A stretch of DNA of 64,000 bases from Thermoflavifilum thermophilum (GCF_900116565.1 NZ_FPCJ01000001.1:806001-870000), one strand, 5' to 3'. Numbered from the stretch's first letter, positions 1 through 9,170 are shown. Notes: generated from the sequence alone by a model not told the origin. Numbers and translations are program-made.

Positions 1-274
1 AGGTCACAGACAATGCACCCGACTGGGAAGCAAAAGGAATTTTGGAAAGATTCCAGTAAATGGAATTGGCATCCGGTGTAATGGCTACGCCCGCATCGCC
101 CATAGCCCCACTTCGTGCATCCGGCGAAATCCGCAAAAACGGCACGGCCGTGTTGATCACATTTACCCGCCCGTCAATCGAAGTGTTAGAATCAATCTGC
201 TGGGCTGCTGACATCAGGGGCAATAAGGATACAAAAAAACTCAAATAAGCTGCAATAGCGTTCAGTCGGGTCAT
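1..274 (-). CDS. porV: PorV (LptO) outer-membrane protein of type IX secretion, 5' part only
   Basis: Only the first 91 codons are in the window; the gene runs off the left edge. From ATG at 272-274 the product has a signal peptide ending near SAAQQ (about residue 25), then NTAVPFLRISPDARSGAMGD, DAGVAITPDANS and YWNLSKIPFA. This is the conserved N-terminus of PorV, the outer-membrane beta-barrel protein of the type IX secretion system, which in Porphyromonas works with the PorU sortase to release and attach cargo. It is transcribed away from gldJ, another gliding/type IX gene, which supports the call. The protein cannot be checked for completeness here. Confidence 0.85.
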   Translation of the reverse strand, partial: MTRLNAIAAYLSFFVSLLPLMSAAQQIDSNTSIDGRVNVINTAVPFLRISPDARSGAMGDAGVAITPDANSIYWNLSKIPFASQSGALSVT

Positions 275-662
275 GTATGGTTCTGGTTTGGGCAATAAAC
301 AGGTTAAACTTACAACAAAATTTTTAGTTATTGTAATTTTTACGCAAACTAATTTTTTTTCCTTAAAAAGCTTGGATAATGTAAACGATTGAATGATATG
401 TTTAGTATTTTAACATGTCTGGTAGCCGGGTCGAAAATAGTATTTCTACGCACAAAAATATGGCCATTCTGCTTGCGCCATCCTCCCGGGGATAATTTTT
501 TTGCCGGCGAAAATTAAACTTGAGCCAGGAAAAAGATATTTTGCATACTTTTCAGCAAATACATACGTTATCAACCCATAAAGTTTTATGTACAAACAGG
601 CTCACTGGCAAAATAAAAAAAATGTTTTTGCGTTTTATACCGGAAATCCAACGTGAAAAACC
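275..662. other. AT-rich divergent intergenic region between porV and gldJ
   Basis: This 388-base stretch must hold the promoters for porV (leftward) and gldJ (rightward). It is AT-rich with several T-runs. A weak match to the Bacteroidota -7 element lies at about 528-536 (gatattttgc) for the rightward direction; no good -33 partner is clear. I see no gene, RNA or strong inverted repeat. A short open frame at 520-717 overlaps the start of gldJ in another frame and does not look coding. Confidence 0.4.
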
Positions 663-2201
663 ATGCGTACAAGATCAGTTTTCCTATGGATGTGTGCAGG
701 AGCGGCAACAGCTCTGATGTTTAGCTCCTGCAGTCTGTTTAAAAAGAAATATGAGAAATCGGCCGTTACCGGTTGGGATTACAACAATCCCAAATGGGGA
801 GGATTCTATGTAGCTAAAAACAAGGAACAGCAAACCGGCCCCGGGCTGGTGTTCGTACAGGGTGGTACGTTTACCATGGGCGCTACCGAACAGGATGTGA
901 TGTATCAATGGAACAATATTCCCCGGCGCGTGACGGTATCTTCGTTTTATATTGATGAAACGGAGGTTGCCAACGTTCATTATCGGGAATACCTGTACTG
1001 GCTGAACCGGGTATTCGGCCAAACTTATCCGCAGGTGTACCTGAAAGCCCTGCCCGATACCCTGGTGTGGCGCAGCGAGCTGGCATATAACGAGCCTTTG
1101 GTGGAATATTATTTCCGGCATCCTGCCTACAACTATTACCCCGTTGTAGGTGTAACCTGGGAGCAGGCATCCGACTTCTGCAAATGGCGCAGCGATCGGG
1201 TTAATGAAAAATTGCTCATCGACGCCGGTATCCTTTCCATGCAGGATATTGACAACGAACAGGCTGATAATGTATTTACTACAGGAGCCTATCTGGCAGG
1301 CCTCTATGAAGGTACTCCCGGCAAAATGGCCAATTCCCGCAAATCGCCCTACCGAAATCCGGATGGTACTCCCCGCAATATTACATTTGAAGACGGCATT
1401 TTGCTACCCAATTATCGCCTCCCTACGGAAGCAGAATGGGAATATGCAGCCCTGGCCTATATCGGTGAAAATCCCAATCCCTCCCGCAAAGAGGGCAAAC
1501 GGGGTGAAGAGCTGATCATGAACCGCGAAATTTATCCCTGGTCCATCAACCCGAGCGGGTTGCGCGATCAGCGCAGGGGAAATTTTGAAGGTCAGTTCCT
1601 GGCCAACTTCAAGCGTGGCCTCGGCGATAACATGGGTATTGCCGGCGGATTGAATGACCGGGCATCTATCCCCGCGCCCGTGAAATCGTTTTACCCGAAT
1701 GCATTCGGCATTTACAATATGGCTGGCAACGTCAGCGAATGGGTAGCCGATGTGTACCGCCAGCTCACCCCGCTCGATGCCGATGGTTTCAATTATTTCC
1801 GGGGAAATGTGTTTATGGACGTATACCGCAATCCCCAGGGTGAGTTTGAAAAAGATAGCCTGGGAAGATTGAAAAAGATTGTAGAACCCGATTCCATTGC
1901 GGCCCAGCGCCTGAATTACCAGCGGGCTGACGTACGCGATTATCTGGATGGGGACTCCCTCTCGGGTGTAACCTACGGTTATGGGATCACCTCGCTGATC
2001 AACAACGAAACCCGGGTTATCAAAGGCGGCTCCTGGAATGATTTGCCCTACTGGCTTTCGCCGGGCACCCGCCGGTATATGCAGCAAAATATGGCCAGCA
2101 ACACCGTTGGCTTCCGCTGCGCCATGGATCGGGTGGGCAGCCAGGAAGGCAACGGCTTTCGCACCGGCAACTATTTCCGCCAACCCCGGCAAAAAAGATA
2201 A
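663..2201 (+). CDS. gldJ: GldJ-type gliding motility / type IX secretion lipoprotein
   Basis: A 512-residue lipoprotein: the signal peptide ends in the lipobox SSC with the lipidated Cys at 23. The rest is a formylglycine-generating-enzyme-like (SUMF1) fold, seen in GGTFTMG near residue 68, the YPVVGVTWEQASDFCKWR block, LPTEAEWEYA, FGIYNMAGNVSEWVADVY, and the C-terminal VIKGGSWND and GFRCAMDR. GldJ and GldK share this fold. I prefer GldJ because the gene lies beside porV and is followed by murF, whereas gldK is normally followed by gldL, gldM and gldN, which are absent here. GldJ is needed for gliding and for stability of other Gld proteins in Flavobacterium. Start: ATG at 663 places the signal peptide correctly. 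Confidence 0.82.
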   Translation: MRTRSVFLWMCAGAATALMFSSCSLFKKKYEKSAVTGWDYNNPKWGGFYVAKNKEQQTGPGLVFVQGGTFTMGATEQDVMYQWNNIPRRVTVSSFYIDETEVANVHYREYLYWLNRVFGQTYPQVYLKALPDTLVWRSELAYNEPLVEYYFRHPAYNYYPVVGVTWEQASDFCKWRSDRVNEKLLIDAGILSMQDIDNEQADNVFTTGAYLAGLYEGTPGKMANSRKSPYRNPDGTPRNITFEDGILLPNYRLPTEAEWEYAALAYIGENPNPSRKEGKRGEELIMNREIYPWSINPSGLRDQRRGNFEGQFLANFKRGLGDNMGIAGGLNDRASIPAPVKSFYPNAFGIYNMAGNVSEWVADVYRQLTPLDADGFNYFRGNVFMDVYRNPQGEFEKDSLGRLKKIVEPDSIAAQRLNYQRADVRDYLDGDSLSGVTYGYGITSLINNETRVIKGGSWNDLPYWLSPGTRRYMQQNMASNTVGFRCAMDRVGSQEGNGFRTGNYFRQPRQKR

Positions 2202-2223
2202 TCTCCTGACTCACTTCATTTTC

Positions 2224-2260
2224 AAAGGCCTTTCCCGGTTTAGGAAAGGCCTTTATTTTT
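2224..2260 (+). terminator. Rho-independent terminator after gldJ
   Basis: A perfect 12-bp stem, AAAGGCCTTTCC (2224-2235) with GGAAAGGCCTTT (2243-2254), has a 7-base loop and is followed by ATTTTT. It lies 23 bases after the gldJ stop and just before murF, so murF probably has its own promoter or is reached only by readthrough. It also argues against an ATG at 2259 as the murF start. Confidence 0.85.
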
Positions 2261-2288
2261 GTTGCAAACCCGCCCTAAATGTCGATCC

Positions 2289-3572
2289 ATGATCTCTATT
2301 CCTGAACTATATGCATTCTACCGCCAGCACCCGCACGCACAGACCGATAGCCGCAAACTACAGCCCGGCGAAATCTTTTTTGCCCTGAAAGGTCCTCGCT
2401 ATGATGGACATGAGTTTGTAGCCGCTGCCCTGGAAAAGGGCGCAAGCTATGTGGTAGTTGACCGGCCTGAAGCCGTACTCAACGATCGCTGCCTTCTGGT
2501 AGCCGATACTCTCCGGGCGCTGCAGCTGCTGGCCCGCCACCATCGCATGCAGCAAAATATTCCTTTTCTGGCCATCGGCGGATCGAACGGCAAAACCACT
2601 ACCAAAGAGCTGATCCGTTCCGTATTATCTACTACCTATCAGGCTTACGCCACCCCGGGCAACTGGAACAACCATATTGGCATTCCGCTTACCCTGCTGG
2701 CGATGCCACCGGAAACCAATATTGCCATCATTGAAATGGGAGCCAACCACATCGGCGAAATGATGCAGTATTGTGATATGGTAAACCCCACCCACGGCCT
2801 GGTGACCAACATCGGGAAAGACCACCTGGAAGGATTTGGCAGCATAGAAGGGGTAAAGAAAGCCTATAATGAACTGTTTGACTACCTCCGGATTACCCGT
2901 GGCACAGCATTCGTTTGCCAGGACGACACGGAATTGATAACCCTCAGCGAAGGTATTCCCTACCGATTTACCTACGGCGCATCTCCGGAGGCACGCGTCA
3001 GTGGTACTGTGGTGCAGGCCGATCCTTTCCTGCAATTGCAGGTACGCCTGGAAGGGAAAGAGGTGCTCATCCGTACTCAGCTCATTGGCCGATATAATTT
3101 TCAAAACATCATGGCAGCCATAGCTGTGGGCCTATACTGGGGAGTACCCATTCCCCGGATCCAGGCCGGCATTGCGGAATACACGCCCCAAAATAATCGC
3201 TCGCAACTGGTGGAAAAAGATGGCAATACCTATATCCTCGATGCATACAATGCCAATCCATCGAGTATGAAAGCCGCCATCGAAAATTTCGCTGCCCTGA
3301 ATGCCGAAAAAAAAATTTTACTGCTGGGAGCCATGAAGGAGTTGGGAGCCGCTTCCGAAAGCGAACATCGGGAGCTGATCCGGCTCATCAGCCAGTACCC
3401 CTGGCATCTGGTAGCTTTGGCGGGTGAAGAGTTTGCCGGTATCTCCCATCCTTATCTGTATTTTCCTGATGCCGCTTCCTTGCGCAACTGGTGGAAGTCG
3501 CAGCATATTACCGGTGCCCATGTGCTGGTAAAAGGCTCCAGAAGCCTCGCTATGGAACAGGTAATCAACTGA
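2289..3572 (+). CDS. murF: UDP-N-acetylmuramoyl-tripeptide--D-alanyl-D-alanine ligase
   Basis: MurF adds D-Ala-D-Ala to the UDP-MurNAc-tripeptide in the cytoplasm, the last soluble step of peptidoglycan precursor synthesis. The 427-residue product shows the Mur ligase layout: N-terminal substrate domain (DSRKLQPGEIFFALKG, residues 20-35), ATP-binding P-loop GSNGKTTT (98-105), the IIEMGANHIGEM and TNIGKDHLEGF segments of the central domain, and a C-terminal domain beginning near NNRSQLVEKDGNTYILDAYN. An in-frame ATG at 2259 lies in the terminator tail, so ATG 2289 is chosen. Genes for the other Mur ligases are not next to it. Confidence 0.93.
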   Translation: MISIPELYAFYRQHPHAQTDSRKLQPGEIFFALKGPRYDGHEFVAAALEKGASYVVVDRPEAVLNDRCLLVADTLRALQLLARHHRMQQNIPFLAIGGSNGKTTTKELIRSVLSTTYQAYATPGNWNNHIGIPLTLLAMPPETNIAIIEMGANHIGEMMQYCDMVNPTHGLVTNIGKDHLEGFGSIEGVKKAYNELFDYLRITRGTAFVCQDDTELITLSEGIPYRFTYGASPEARVSGTVVQADPFLQLQVRLEGKEVLIRTQLIGRYNFQNIMAAIAVGLYWGVPIPRIQAGIAEYTPQNNRSQLVEKDGNTYILDAYNANPSSMKAAIENFAALNAEKKILLLGAMKELGAASESEHRELIRLISQYPWHLVALAGEEFAGISHPYLYFPDAASLRNWWKSQHITGAHVLVKGSRSLAMEQVIN

Positions 3573-3675
3573 TTAACCAAATGATAACGATCGCGCATTC
3601 GTTTGACTGAGATAAAAAAACGGAAACCTTTTATCTTTTCGCATTTGAGTGATATCTTCCAAAACTCCTTTACCC

Positions 3676-4827
3676 ATGACAAACACCTTGCAGAAACGTT
3701 TCCTGTCGCTCGACGTGCTCCGGGGAATGACCATTTGTTTCATGATTATTGTGAATACAGGTGCCCCTGGTGTGCAGGCCTATCCGCCACTGGAACATGC
3801 CCATTGGTTTGGGTTTACGCCCACGGATTTAGTGTTTCCCACCTTCATGTTTGTCGTGGGCAATGCCATGAGTTTTTCCATGCCCAAATATGCCGAGCGT
3901 GGACCATCTGTTTTCTGGCAAAAGGTAATCAAACGCACGGTTATTATCTTTTTGCTGGGATACCTCATGTACTGGTTTCCCTTTTTTGATTTTACTGACA
4001 GCGGGCAGTTTTATTGGAAACCTTTCAGCCATACCCGGATCATGGGGGTGTTGCAACGTATTGCCCTGGGTTATTTCTTCGGGTCCATCATTGTTTACTA
4101 CCTTTCCAGGAGAGCTGTCATCATCCTGTCAGTCCTCATGTTGCTGGGCTACTGGGCTTTGCTGTATTTGTTTGGCGATCCTGCCGCACCCCTCAGCATG
4201 ACCGGTAATGCAGTATTGCGGCTCGACAGGTTTTTGTTTGGCGATAACCATCTCTATCACGGAGAAGGCATTCCTTTCGATCCGGAAGGCGTGCTCAGTA
4301 CGCTACCCGCCATCGTGAATGTGTTATATGGATACCTGGCCGGCAAATTCATCCAGGAAAATGGAAAATCATACGAAACCATTGCCCGGCTTATGATCTG
4401 GGGATCGCTGCTGGTGTTTGTGGCCCTATTCTGGAACCTGAGTTTTCCTATCGCCAAAAAACTTTGGACCAGTCCGTTTGTGCTTTACACGGTAGGATTG
4501 GATTTGATCATCCTGGGTATGCTGATGTATATCCTGGAAGTACGAACCGACGCTCTGAATCGGCCAGGCATGCGTCGGCTGACTTATTTCTTTCTGGTTT
4601 TTGGAAGAAATCCGCTTTTCCTTTATCTGGTTTCCGAATTGCTGATTACGGTTTTGTGGATGATTCCGGCAGGAGACAATGATCTTCCGCAGTGGGTAAG
4701 TGATCACATTTTTCAGAAGATAGCAACAGGAGCTTTGGGTGGACTTCTGTATTCATTGAGCTATATGCTGATTTGCTGGCTTATTGGCCTCTGGCTGGAT
4801 CGCCGCCGGATATACATCCGGGTATGA
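3676..4827 (+). CDS. Multi-pass membrane acyltransferase-like protein (HGSNAT/NagX, DUF5009 type)
   Basis: A 383-residue hydrophobic protein with about ten likely membrane helices. The N-terminus has the pattern of this family: RFLSLDVLRGMTICFMIIVN followed by WFGFTPTDLVFPTFMFVVGN. The human relative is heparan-alpha-glucosaminide N-acetyltransferase, which moves an acetyl group across the lysosomal membrane; bacterial homologues are often placed near amino-sugar genes, but none is adjacent here, so substrate is unknown. ATG 3676 fits the family N-terminus better than ATG 3649. It ends 7 bases before the convergent polymerase gene. Confidence 0.8.
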   Translation: MTNTLQKRFLSLDVLRGMTICFMIIVNTGAPGVQAYPPLEHAHWFGFTPTDLVFPTFMFVVGNAMSFSMPKYAERGPSVFWQKVIKRTVIIFLLGYLMYWFPFFDFTDSGQFYWKPFSHTRIMGVLQRIALGYFFGSIIVYYLSRRAVIILSVLMLLGYWALLYLFGDPAAPLSMTGNAVLRLDRFLFGDNHLYHGEGIPFDPEGVLSTLPAIVNVLYGYLAGKFIQENGKSYETIARLMIWGSLLVFVALFWNLSFPIAKKLWTSPFVLYTVGLDLIILGMLMYILEVRTDALNRPGMRRLTYFFLVFGRNPLFLYLVSELLITVLWMIPAGDNDLPQWVSDHIFQKIATGALGGLLYSLSYMLICWLIGLWLDRRRIYIRV

Positions 4828-4834
4828 GCATGTC

Positions 4835-6112
4835 TCAGGTTTGACGAGCATGGAGATCTTTCACCGAGCCAAAGCCAATAGCATCTTTCATGGGCTGCGC
4901 ATCGGAAAGTTCCACGGCTTTTATCAGCTTGTCCGGGCCAAAGCGATCTTTGATATCATACACGGCGCGCAGCAGGTTTTGCCGGCGTACTGGCTCTTCA
5001 AACAAACTTAGAGGCACCAGCTCTTCCGGCACAAAATCCGATACTGAGATGCCCATGGCTGTAAGCTGATCGTTGATCAGCGGCTCGCAGTGGTGGATAC
5101 GCACAAAATGCTCCATCCGCTGGCGGATGGCCTGCAGCAACCATGTGCCTTCCTGTACGGGTTGGGGCAAGCGGATAACCTGATGCCACTGGCGTGTATA
5201 GGTGTAGGTGAACTGTACGGTCACTTCCCGGCAACAGACGCGTTGGTTGACCATGCGACGCTCCAGCGTCATGCATAAAGCTACCAACAGATCATGAAGT
5301 GATTCTACCCGCTGCCGCTGGGCAGCTGAAATCTGCCGCATGGCCTGCATGGTTTTATAGGGATGATCCATGATATCCACCTCCGCAAAATTGAGGCGGT
5401 AATGCCAATGCAACCCCACAATGCTCTGGCAAACCTGGCGCAAATGATGGGGAGAAGCATGGCGCAATTCCAACGGCGTATGAATACCCCCCTTTTTCAG
5501 TCGCTGAGCCATTCGTTCAGCAATCCCAGGTAGATCGGTCAAAGAAAGTCCTGCCAGTATCTGATCAATGTTTTCCGGAGTAATCATTACCAGCCCATCG
5601 GGCTTTTGCAACTCGGTTCCCAATTTAGCCAGAAAAGCATTGGGCGCAATGCCAATGGAACACCGCAGCCATTCACCTACCTGCTCGCGGATATCGGTCT
5701 TGATCTGCCTGGCCAATGCCATCAGATCCGGATACACCCGTTTGTAACTCCGAAGGTCAATCACCGCCTCATCAATGCTTTTGGGAATCACTTCCTGCGC
5801 ATAACGCCTGAGCACTTCTATGATGCGAACATGAAATTCGCGATACCGCTCAGGCCGGGATTCCAGCGGTACCAGCTCCGGGCATAACCGAATAGCCTCC
5901 CGTAGCCGCATACCCGTTTTCACGCCACGCTGCCTGGCTTCAATAGAAGGAGCAATCACACATCCGTTCTCGCCCGTGTATACACATACTCCTACCGGAC
6001 GCCCTCTCAAATAATAGTTCATCTGCTGCTCACAACTAGCAAAAAAGCTATTCATATCCACAAACATCACATATCCCTGATCAGGCCTTGCATGAACGGT
6101 ATTTCGGTTCAT
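4835..6112 (-). CDS. Y-family DNA polymerase (DinB/UmuC-like)
   Basis: A 425-residue translesion polymerase. The N-terminal catalytic motif is FVDMNSFFASCEQQ (residues 17-30), with the first metal-binding Asp and the aromatic steric-gate region; the second acidic motif is SIDEAVIDL (about 112-120). The helix-hairpin-helix thumb is seen around LTDLPGIAERMAQRLKKGGI, followed by a little-finger domain with the VQFTYTYTRQW block. The usual DinB motif reads SIDEAYLD, so this branch is not classical Pol IV; it may be closer to UmuC-like proteins, though no umuD is adjacent. The C-terminus lacks an obvious beta-clamp-binding peptide. Gene stands alone between convergent and divergent neighbours. Confidence 0.85.
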   Translation of the reverse strand: MNRNTVHARPDQGYVMFVDMNSFFASCEQQMNYYLRGRPVGVCVYTGENGCVIAPSIEARQRGVKTGMRLREAIRLCPELVPLESRPERYREFHVRIIEVLRRYAQEVIPKSIDEAVIDLRSYKRVYPDLMALARQIKTDIREQVGEWLRCSIGIAPNAFLAKLGTELQKPDGLVMITPENIDQILAGLSLTDLPGIAERMAQRLKKGGIHTPLELRHASPHHLRQVCQSIVGLHWHYRLNFAEVDIMDHPYKTMQAMRQISAAQRQRVESLHDLLVALCMTLERRMVNQRVCCREVTVQFTYTYTRQWHQVIRLPQPVQEGTWLLQAIRQRMEHFVRIHHCEPLINDQLTAMGISVSDFVPEELVPLSLFEEPVRRQNLLRAVYDIKDRFGPDKLIKAVELSDAQPMKDAIGFGSVKDLHARQT

Positions 6113-6282
6113 AACGGTTTCATTTGCAAAACCAAATTACTAAATTTTTTAGTAAAATGAGTTTCATGCAAACCAGGCTGTTAAGATTTTCGTATTTTCT
6201 TCTACACAAATTGATTAGACTCAGGAAAGATGGTAACTTTAAACAACCCTTACGTATTTGTTCACTCTTAAATACAAGACCT

Positions 6283-6660
6283 ATGATGACGAAAAAACAC
6301 ATGCTTGGCGGATTGATGATAGCCTGCTTCAGCTTTCTGGCTCTCTCCGCCTCTGCACAAAAGACCGTAACCGTAAAAGGCGAAGTACTTGACATGAATT
6401 GTTACATGGCCAAGGGTGCCCATGGTGCCGGACATGCCAGCTGCGCCAGAATGTGTTTGAAAGGAGGAGCTCCTGCCGGATTGCTCACCAGCGACGGTAA
6501 AGTGTACCTGCTGGTCGAAAACCACGACAAGAGCGCACCTTATGAAGAAGCCCGTAATCATGCCGCTGACCAGGTAGAAATTACTGGCACGGTGGAAAAC
6601 AGAGGTGGCGTGCAGGCACTGGTTGTGGACAATGTGAAAGCCTCGGGTGGGAGCATGTAA
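6283..6660 (+). CDS. Small secreted protein of unknown function with a Cys/His-rich segment
   Basis: The 125-residue product starts MMTKKHMLGG and has a signal peptide ending near SASAQK. The mature part begins VTVKGEVLDMNCYMAKGAHG and continues with GHASCARMCLKGGAPAG, then a small beta-rich domain ending with VEITGTVENRGG and LVVDNVK. Three Cys and two His lie close together, which could suit metal or haem binding, but this is inference. Similar proteins occur in many bacteria without a known role. A longer in-frame start at 6124 would place about 53 untypical residues ahead of the signal peptide, so 6283 (or 6286) is used. A terminator follows. Confidence 0.7.
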   Translation: MMTKKHMLGGLMIACFSFLALSASAQKTVTVKGEVLDMNCYMAKGAHGAGHASCARMCLKGGAPAGLLTSDGKVYLLVENHDKSAPYEEARNHAADQVEITGTVENRGGVQALVVDNVKASGGSM

Positions 6661-6682
6661 AACGAGTTCCGTTTGTGCTTTT

Positions 6683-6711
6683 ACGCCTGCCTGCCATGGG
6701 CAGGCGTTTTT
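6683..6711 (+). terminator. Rho-independent terminator
   Basis: ACGCCTGC (6683-6690) pairs with GCAGGCGT (6700-6707), and an alternative inner pairing GCCTGCC/GGCAGGC is also possible; TTTTT follows. It sits 23 bases after the stop of the small secreted protein. Confidence 0.75.
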
Positions 6712-6814
6712 GTATTCCTCTATAACCCGGGTTAAAGCGGCTGCTTAACCATATCCTCCAATCCCCGATCAATTTTATAATCCATTCCGAACGGATTGTT
6801 GTATACTTGCAGGC

Positions 6815-7768
6815 ATGATGTCTTTCAGAGAAGCCATGCAAAAATCCATTCCGGCTCTGGTTGTTTTCATGAGTATGACCTTTTCAATCCGGGCTCAGCA
6901 GGTAATACCGCTGTATGACGGTCCCATTCCGAATGCAAAGTCCGATACGGCCGTACACGAGGTTTCTGCCACTGATGCCCATGGCATCGTGCGGATCAGC
7001 GGGGTTACCCGGCCCACCCTGACTGCCTATTTGCCGGATCCTGCGCGGGCTACAGGCACGGCTATCATCATCTGCCCGGGCGGCGGATACAGCATCCTGG
7101 CAATCAAACACGAAGGATACGATGTGGCGCAAACCCTGCAGCAATGGGGCATTGCAGCCTTTGTGCTGAAATACCGATTGCCGGACGACCGGATCATGAT
7201 AAACAAATCCATCGGCCCGCTTCAGGATGCCCAACGGGCTATCCAGCTCGTGAGCGAACATGCAGCAGCATGGCATATCAATCCCCATCAGATTGGCATC
7301 ATGGGCTTTTCTGCGGGTGGGCATCTGGCAGCTATGGCGGGCACCCGTTTCGAGGAAAATTTTATCGATAACCCATCTCATATTTCCCTGCGGCCCGATT
7401 TCATGATTTTGTGTTACCCGGTAATCAGCATGACGGATAGCCTAACGCACATGGGCTCCCGCACGCACCTGCTGGGCGAACATCCTACTCCGGAACAAAT
7501 TCATGCCTTCTCGGCCGAGATGCAGGTGACGTCGCAAACACCTCCGGCTTTTATCATGCAATCCAGCGCTGATCCGGGAGTAAAGGTGGGCAATAGCGTG
7601 GCCATGTACCTTGCTTTGCACCAACATGGGGTGCCGGTTGAAATGCACCTGTATGAAAAGGGGCCCCATGGCTTCGGTATGCATAACCCCGCTACTCCCG
7701 ATCAATGGATGGACAGGCTGCGCAACTGGCTAATCAGCAATAACTGGCTGCCTACAACCCCGCGTTAA
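6815..7768 (+). CDS. Secreted alpha/beta-hydrolase esterase (acetylxylan-esterase-like)
   Basis: A 317-residue protein with a signal peptide ending near IRAQQ (residue 29). The alpha/beta-hydrolase fold shows an oxyanion-hole motif CPGGGY (87-92), nucleophile motif GFSAGGH with Ser166, a likely acid in SSADP (Asp253), and the catalytic His in GPHGFG (His285). This arrangement is typical of esterases that deacetylate plant polysaccharides or sugars, but no carbohydrate-utilisation genes are adjacent, so the substrate is unknown. Start is ATG 6815 or 6818. The stop codon overlaps the stop of the convergent nth gene. Confidence 0.82.
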   Translation: MMSFREAMQKSIPALVVFMSMTFSIRAQQVIPLYDGPIPNAKSDTAVHEVSATDAHGIVRISGVTRPTLTAYLPDPARATGTAIIICPGGGYSILAIKHEGYDVAQTLQQWGIAAFVLKYRLPDDRIMINKSIGPLQDAQRAIQLVSEHAAAWHINPHQIGIMGFSAGGHLAAMAGTRFEENFIDNPSHISLRPDFMILCYPVISMTDSLTHMGSRTHLLGEHPTPEQIHAFSAEMQVTSQTPPAFIMQSSADPGVKVGNSVAMYLALHQHGVPVEMHLYEKGPHGFGMHNPATPDQWMDRLRNWLISNNWLPTTPR

Positions 7769-8472
7769 GAAGAGGTATTCCGTTTTTTCTTTTTTTCGGA
7801 TGATGCCTGGGCCGGAGAAGCCGCTTTCTTTCGTTCCATGCGCTGGTAATAGTTACAGATTGCTTTCAGGCCACAGATCTCGCATTTGGGGTTGCGGGCT
7901 GTGCACACATAACGCCCGTGCAAAATGAGCCAGTGATGGGCTTTATGAATTTTATCGGGCGGGAATAATTTCACCAGCCGCTGTTCTACCTTCAGAGGTG
8001 TACGGGCAGAAGCGGGAACCAGTCCCAGCCGGTGCGATACCCGGAACACATGCGTATCAACCGGCATATTGGGTTGTTCATACAACACAGCCGTGAGTAC
8101 ATTGGCTGTCTTTCGCCCCACACCGGGCAATTGCATCAGCGATTCCACATCACGTGGAATTTCACCCTGGTGCTGTTGTACGATGGCCTGTGCAGCAGCT
8201 ATCAGATGCCGCGTCTTGCTATTGGGATAACTGATGCTTTTGATCAATGGGAACACTTCCTCAAACGTAGCATTGGCCAGCGCATATACATCGGGAAATG
8301 TTTGAAAAAAGGCGGGCGTTACCTGATTTACCCGTTTATCGGTACATTGGGCCGACAGCATCACAGCCACCAGGAGCTGATAAGGATTGGCATAATGCAA
8401 TTCAGTTTGGGCATCGGGCAGGTGTTGTTCAAAATAACTGACCAGAAAGTCCGCTTTTTCTTTTGCTTTCAT
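7765..8472 (-). CDS. nth: Endonuclease III
   Basis: A 235-residue DNA glycosylase/AP lyase that removes oxidised pyrimidines in base-excision repair. It has the helix-hairpin-helix LPGVGRKTANV with the catalytic Lys, the catalytic Asp in VDTHVFRV, and the [4Fe-4S] motif C-x6-C-x2-C-x5-C in CTARNPKCEICGLKAIC. A Lys/Ser-rich tail after the cluster is extra. ATG at 8472 gives the usual start MKAKEKADFL; an upstream ATG would add 21 unlikely residues. The stop overlaps the convergent esterase stop by two bases. Confidence 0.93.
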   Translation of the reverse strand: MKAKEKADFLVSYFEQHLPDAQTELHYANPYQLLVAVMLSAQCTDKRVNQVTPAFFQTFPDVYALANATFEEVFPLIKSISYPNSKTRHLIAAAQAIVQQHQGEIPRDVESLMQLPGVGRKTANVLTAVLYEQPNMPVDTHVFRVSHRLGLVPASARTPLKVEQRLVKLFPPDKIHKAHHWLILHGRYVCTARNPKCEICGLKAICNYYQRMERKKAASPAQASSEKKKKRNTSS

Positions 8473-8553
8473 GCTGGACAAAAATACGGCATGGCCGCAC
8501 TTGTTGCGAACAGGTAAATACGAAGGGATTACCAAACTGGTGGTAGATGAAAA

Positions 8554-8793
8554 TTATTTTCCCTGGATGCGTTCAGAAAGGGAACCATTTTTCTTCAGGG
8601 CTGCATGCAGCAGAATGGCGCGAATAGTGGCCGGATCGGGCGGGATTTGCAACTGATCTAACTGCTCCAGAATCTGGCGGGCTGCTTCTGCCTCTTCACC
8701 TGTGAGTCCGAGGCTGCGAATGGTTTCTTCGATAGAAGACTGTCGCTCTCCGCCATCCGGAGAAAATTTTTCTTCAGGAGTAAAATTGGCCAT
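8554..8793 (-). CDS. Small acidic helical protein, function unknown
   Basis: A 79-residue product beginning MANFTPEEKFSPDGGERQSS; the rest is predicted mostly helical (EETIRSLGLTGEEAEAARQI and PPDPATIRAILLHAALKKNG). I do not recognise a family. It lies between ftsB/divIC and nth on the same strand and in a sensible frame with an ATG, which supports it being real. No signal peptide or membrane segment. Confidence 0.6.
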   Translation of the reverse strand: MANFTPEEKFSPDGGERQSSIEETIRSLGLTGEEAEAARQILEQLDQLQIPPDPATIRAILLHAALKKNGSLSERIQGK

Positions 8794-8873
8794 GAACCGG
8801 AAATTTGAGGTGAAACCATCTTTTCCATGTTAATCGAATATTAAACGATGGGCACCTCAAATTATTGTCAGTA

Positions 8874-9170
8874 TCAATGGTTTTTTTCAAATGTAATGTT
8901 GTACAAATCAGCCTGTGGAGGCTTGAAGTAATAACGGGTTCGGGCAAACTGCAACAGCTGAACCGGATTGTGCTGCAGGGCAGCTTTCTGCTGTTCGGCC
9001 TGTTCGATCTGCTGTTGATAGAAGTTTTTTTTCTGCTCCAGCTCCCGGATCTGATGGCTCAGATGCCATTGGGTAATCAGGTCATCGTGATCAAAAAACA
9101 GCATCCACAGCCCAAAAACCAGGGCTGTGAATACGTATTTGTTTTGGATCCAGGCAGGAAAACGCTTCAT
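8874..9170 (-). CDS. Septum formation initiator family protein (FtsB/DivIC)
   Basis: A 98-residue bitopic protein: short basic cytoplasmic end, one membrane helix (YVFTALVFGLWMLFF, residues 12-26), then a coiled coil (SHQIRELEQKKNFYQQQIEQ) and a short C-terminal domain with ARTRYYFKPPQADLY. FtsB/DivIC proteins link the early and late divisome and bind FtsL. It lies 34 bases after eno on the same strand; an eno-ftsB pair is common in many bacteria, which backs the call. Confidence 0.85.
   Translation of the reverse strand: MKRFPAWIQNKYVFTALVFGLWMLFFDHDDLITQWHLSHQIRELEQKKNFYQQQIEQAEQQKAALQHNPVQLLQFARTRYYFKPPQADLYNITFEKNH

Noticed and set aside
1404-2192. 262-codon minus-strand open frame opposite gldJ
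   Set aside because: Shadow of the SUMF1-type lipoprotein gene; the plus-strand product has clear family motifs.
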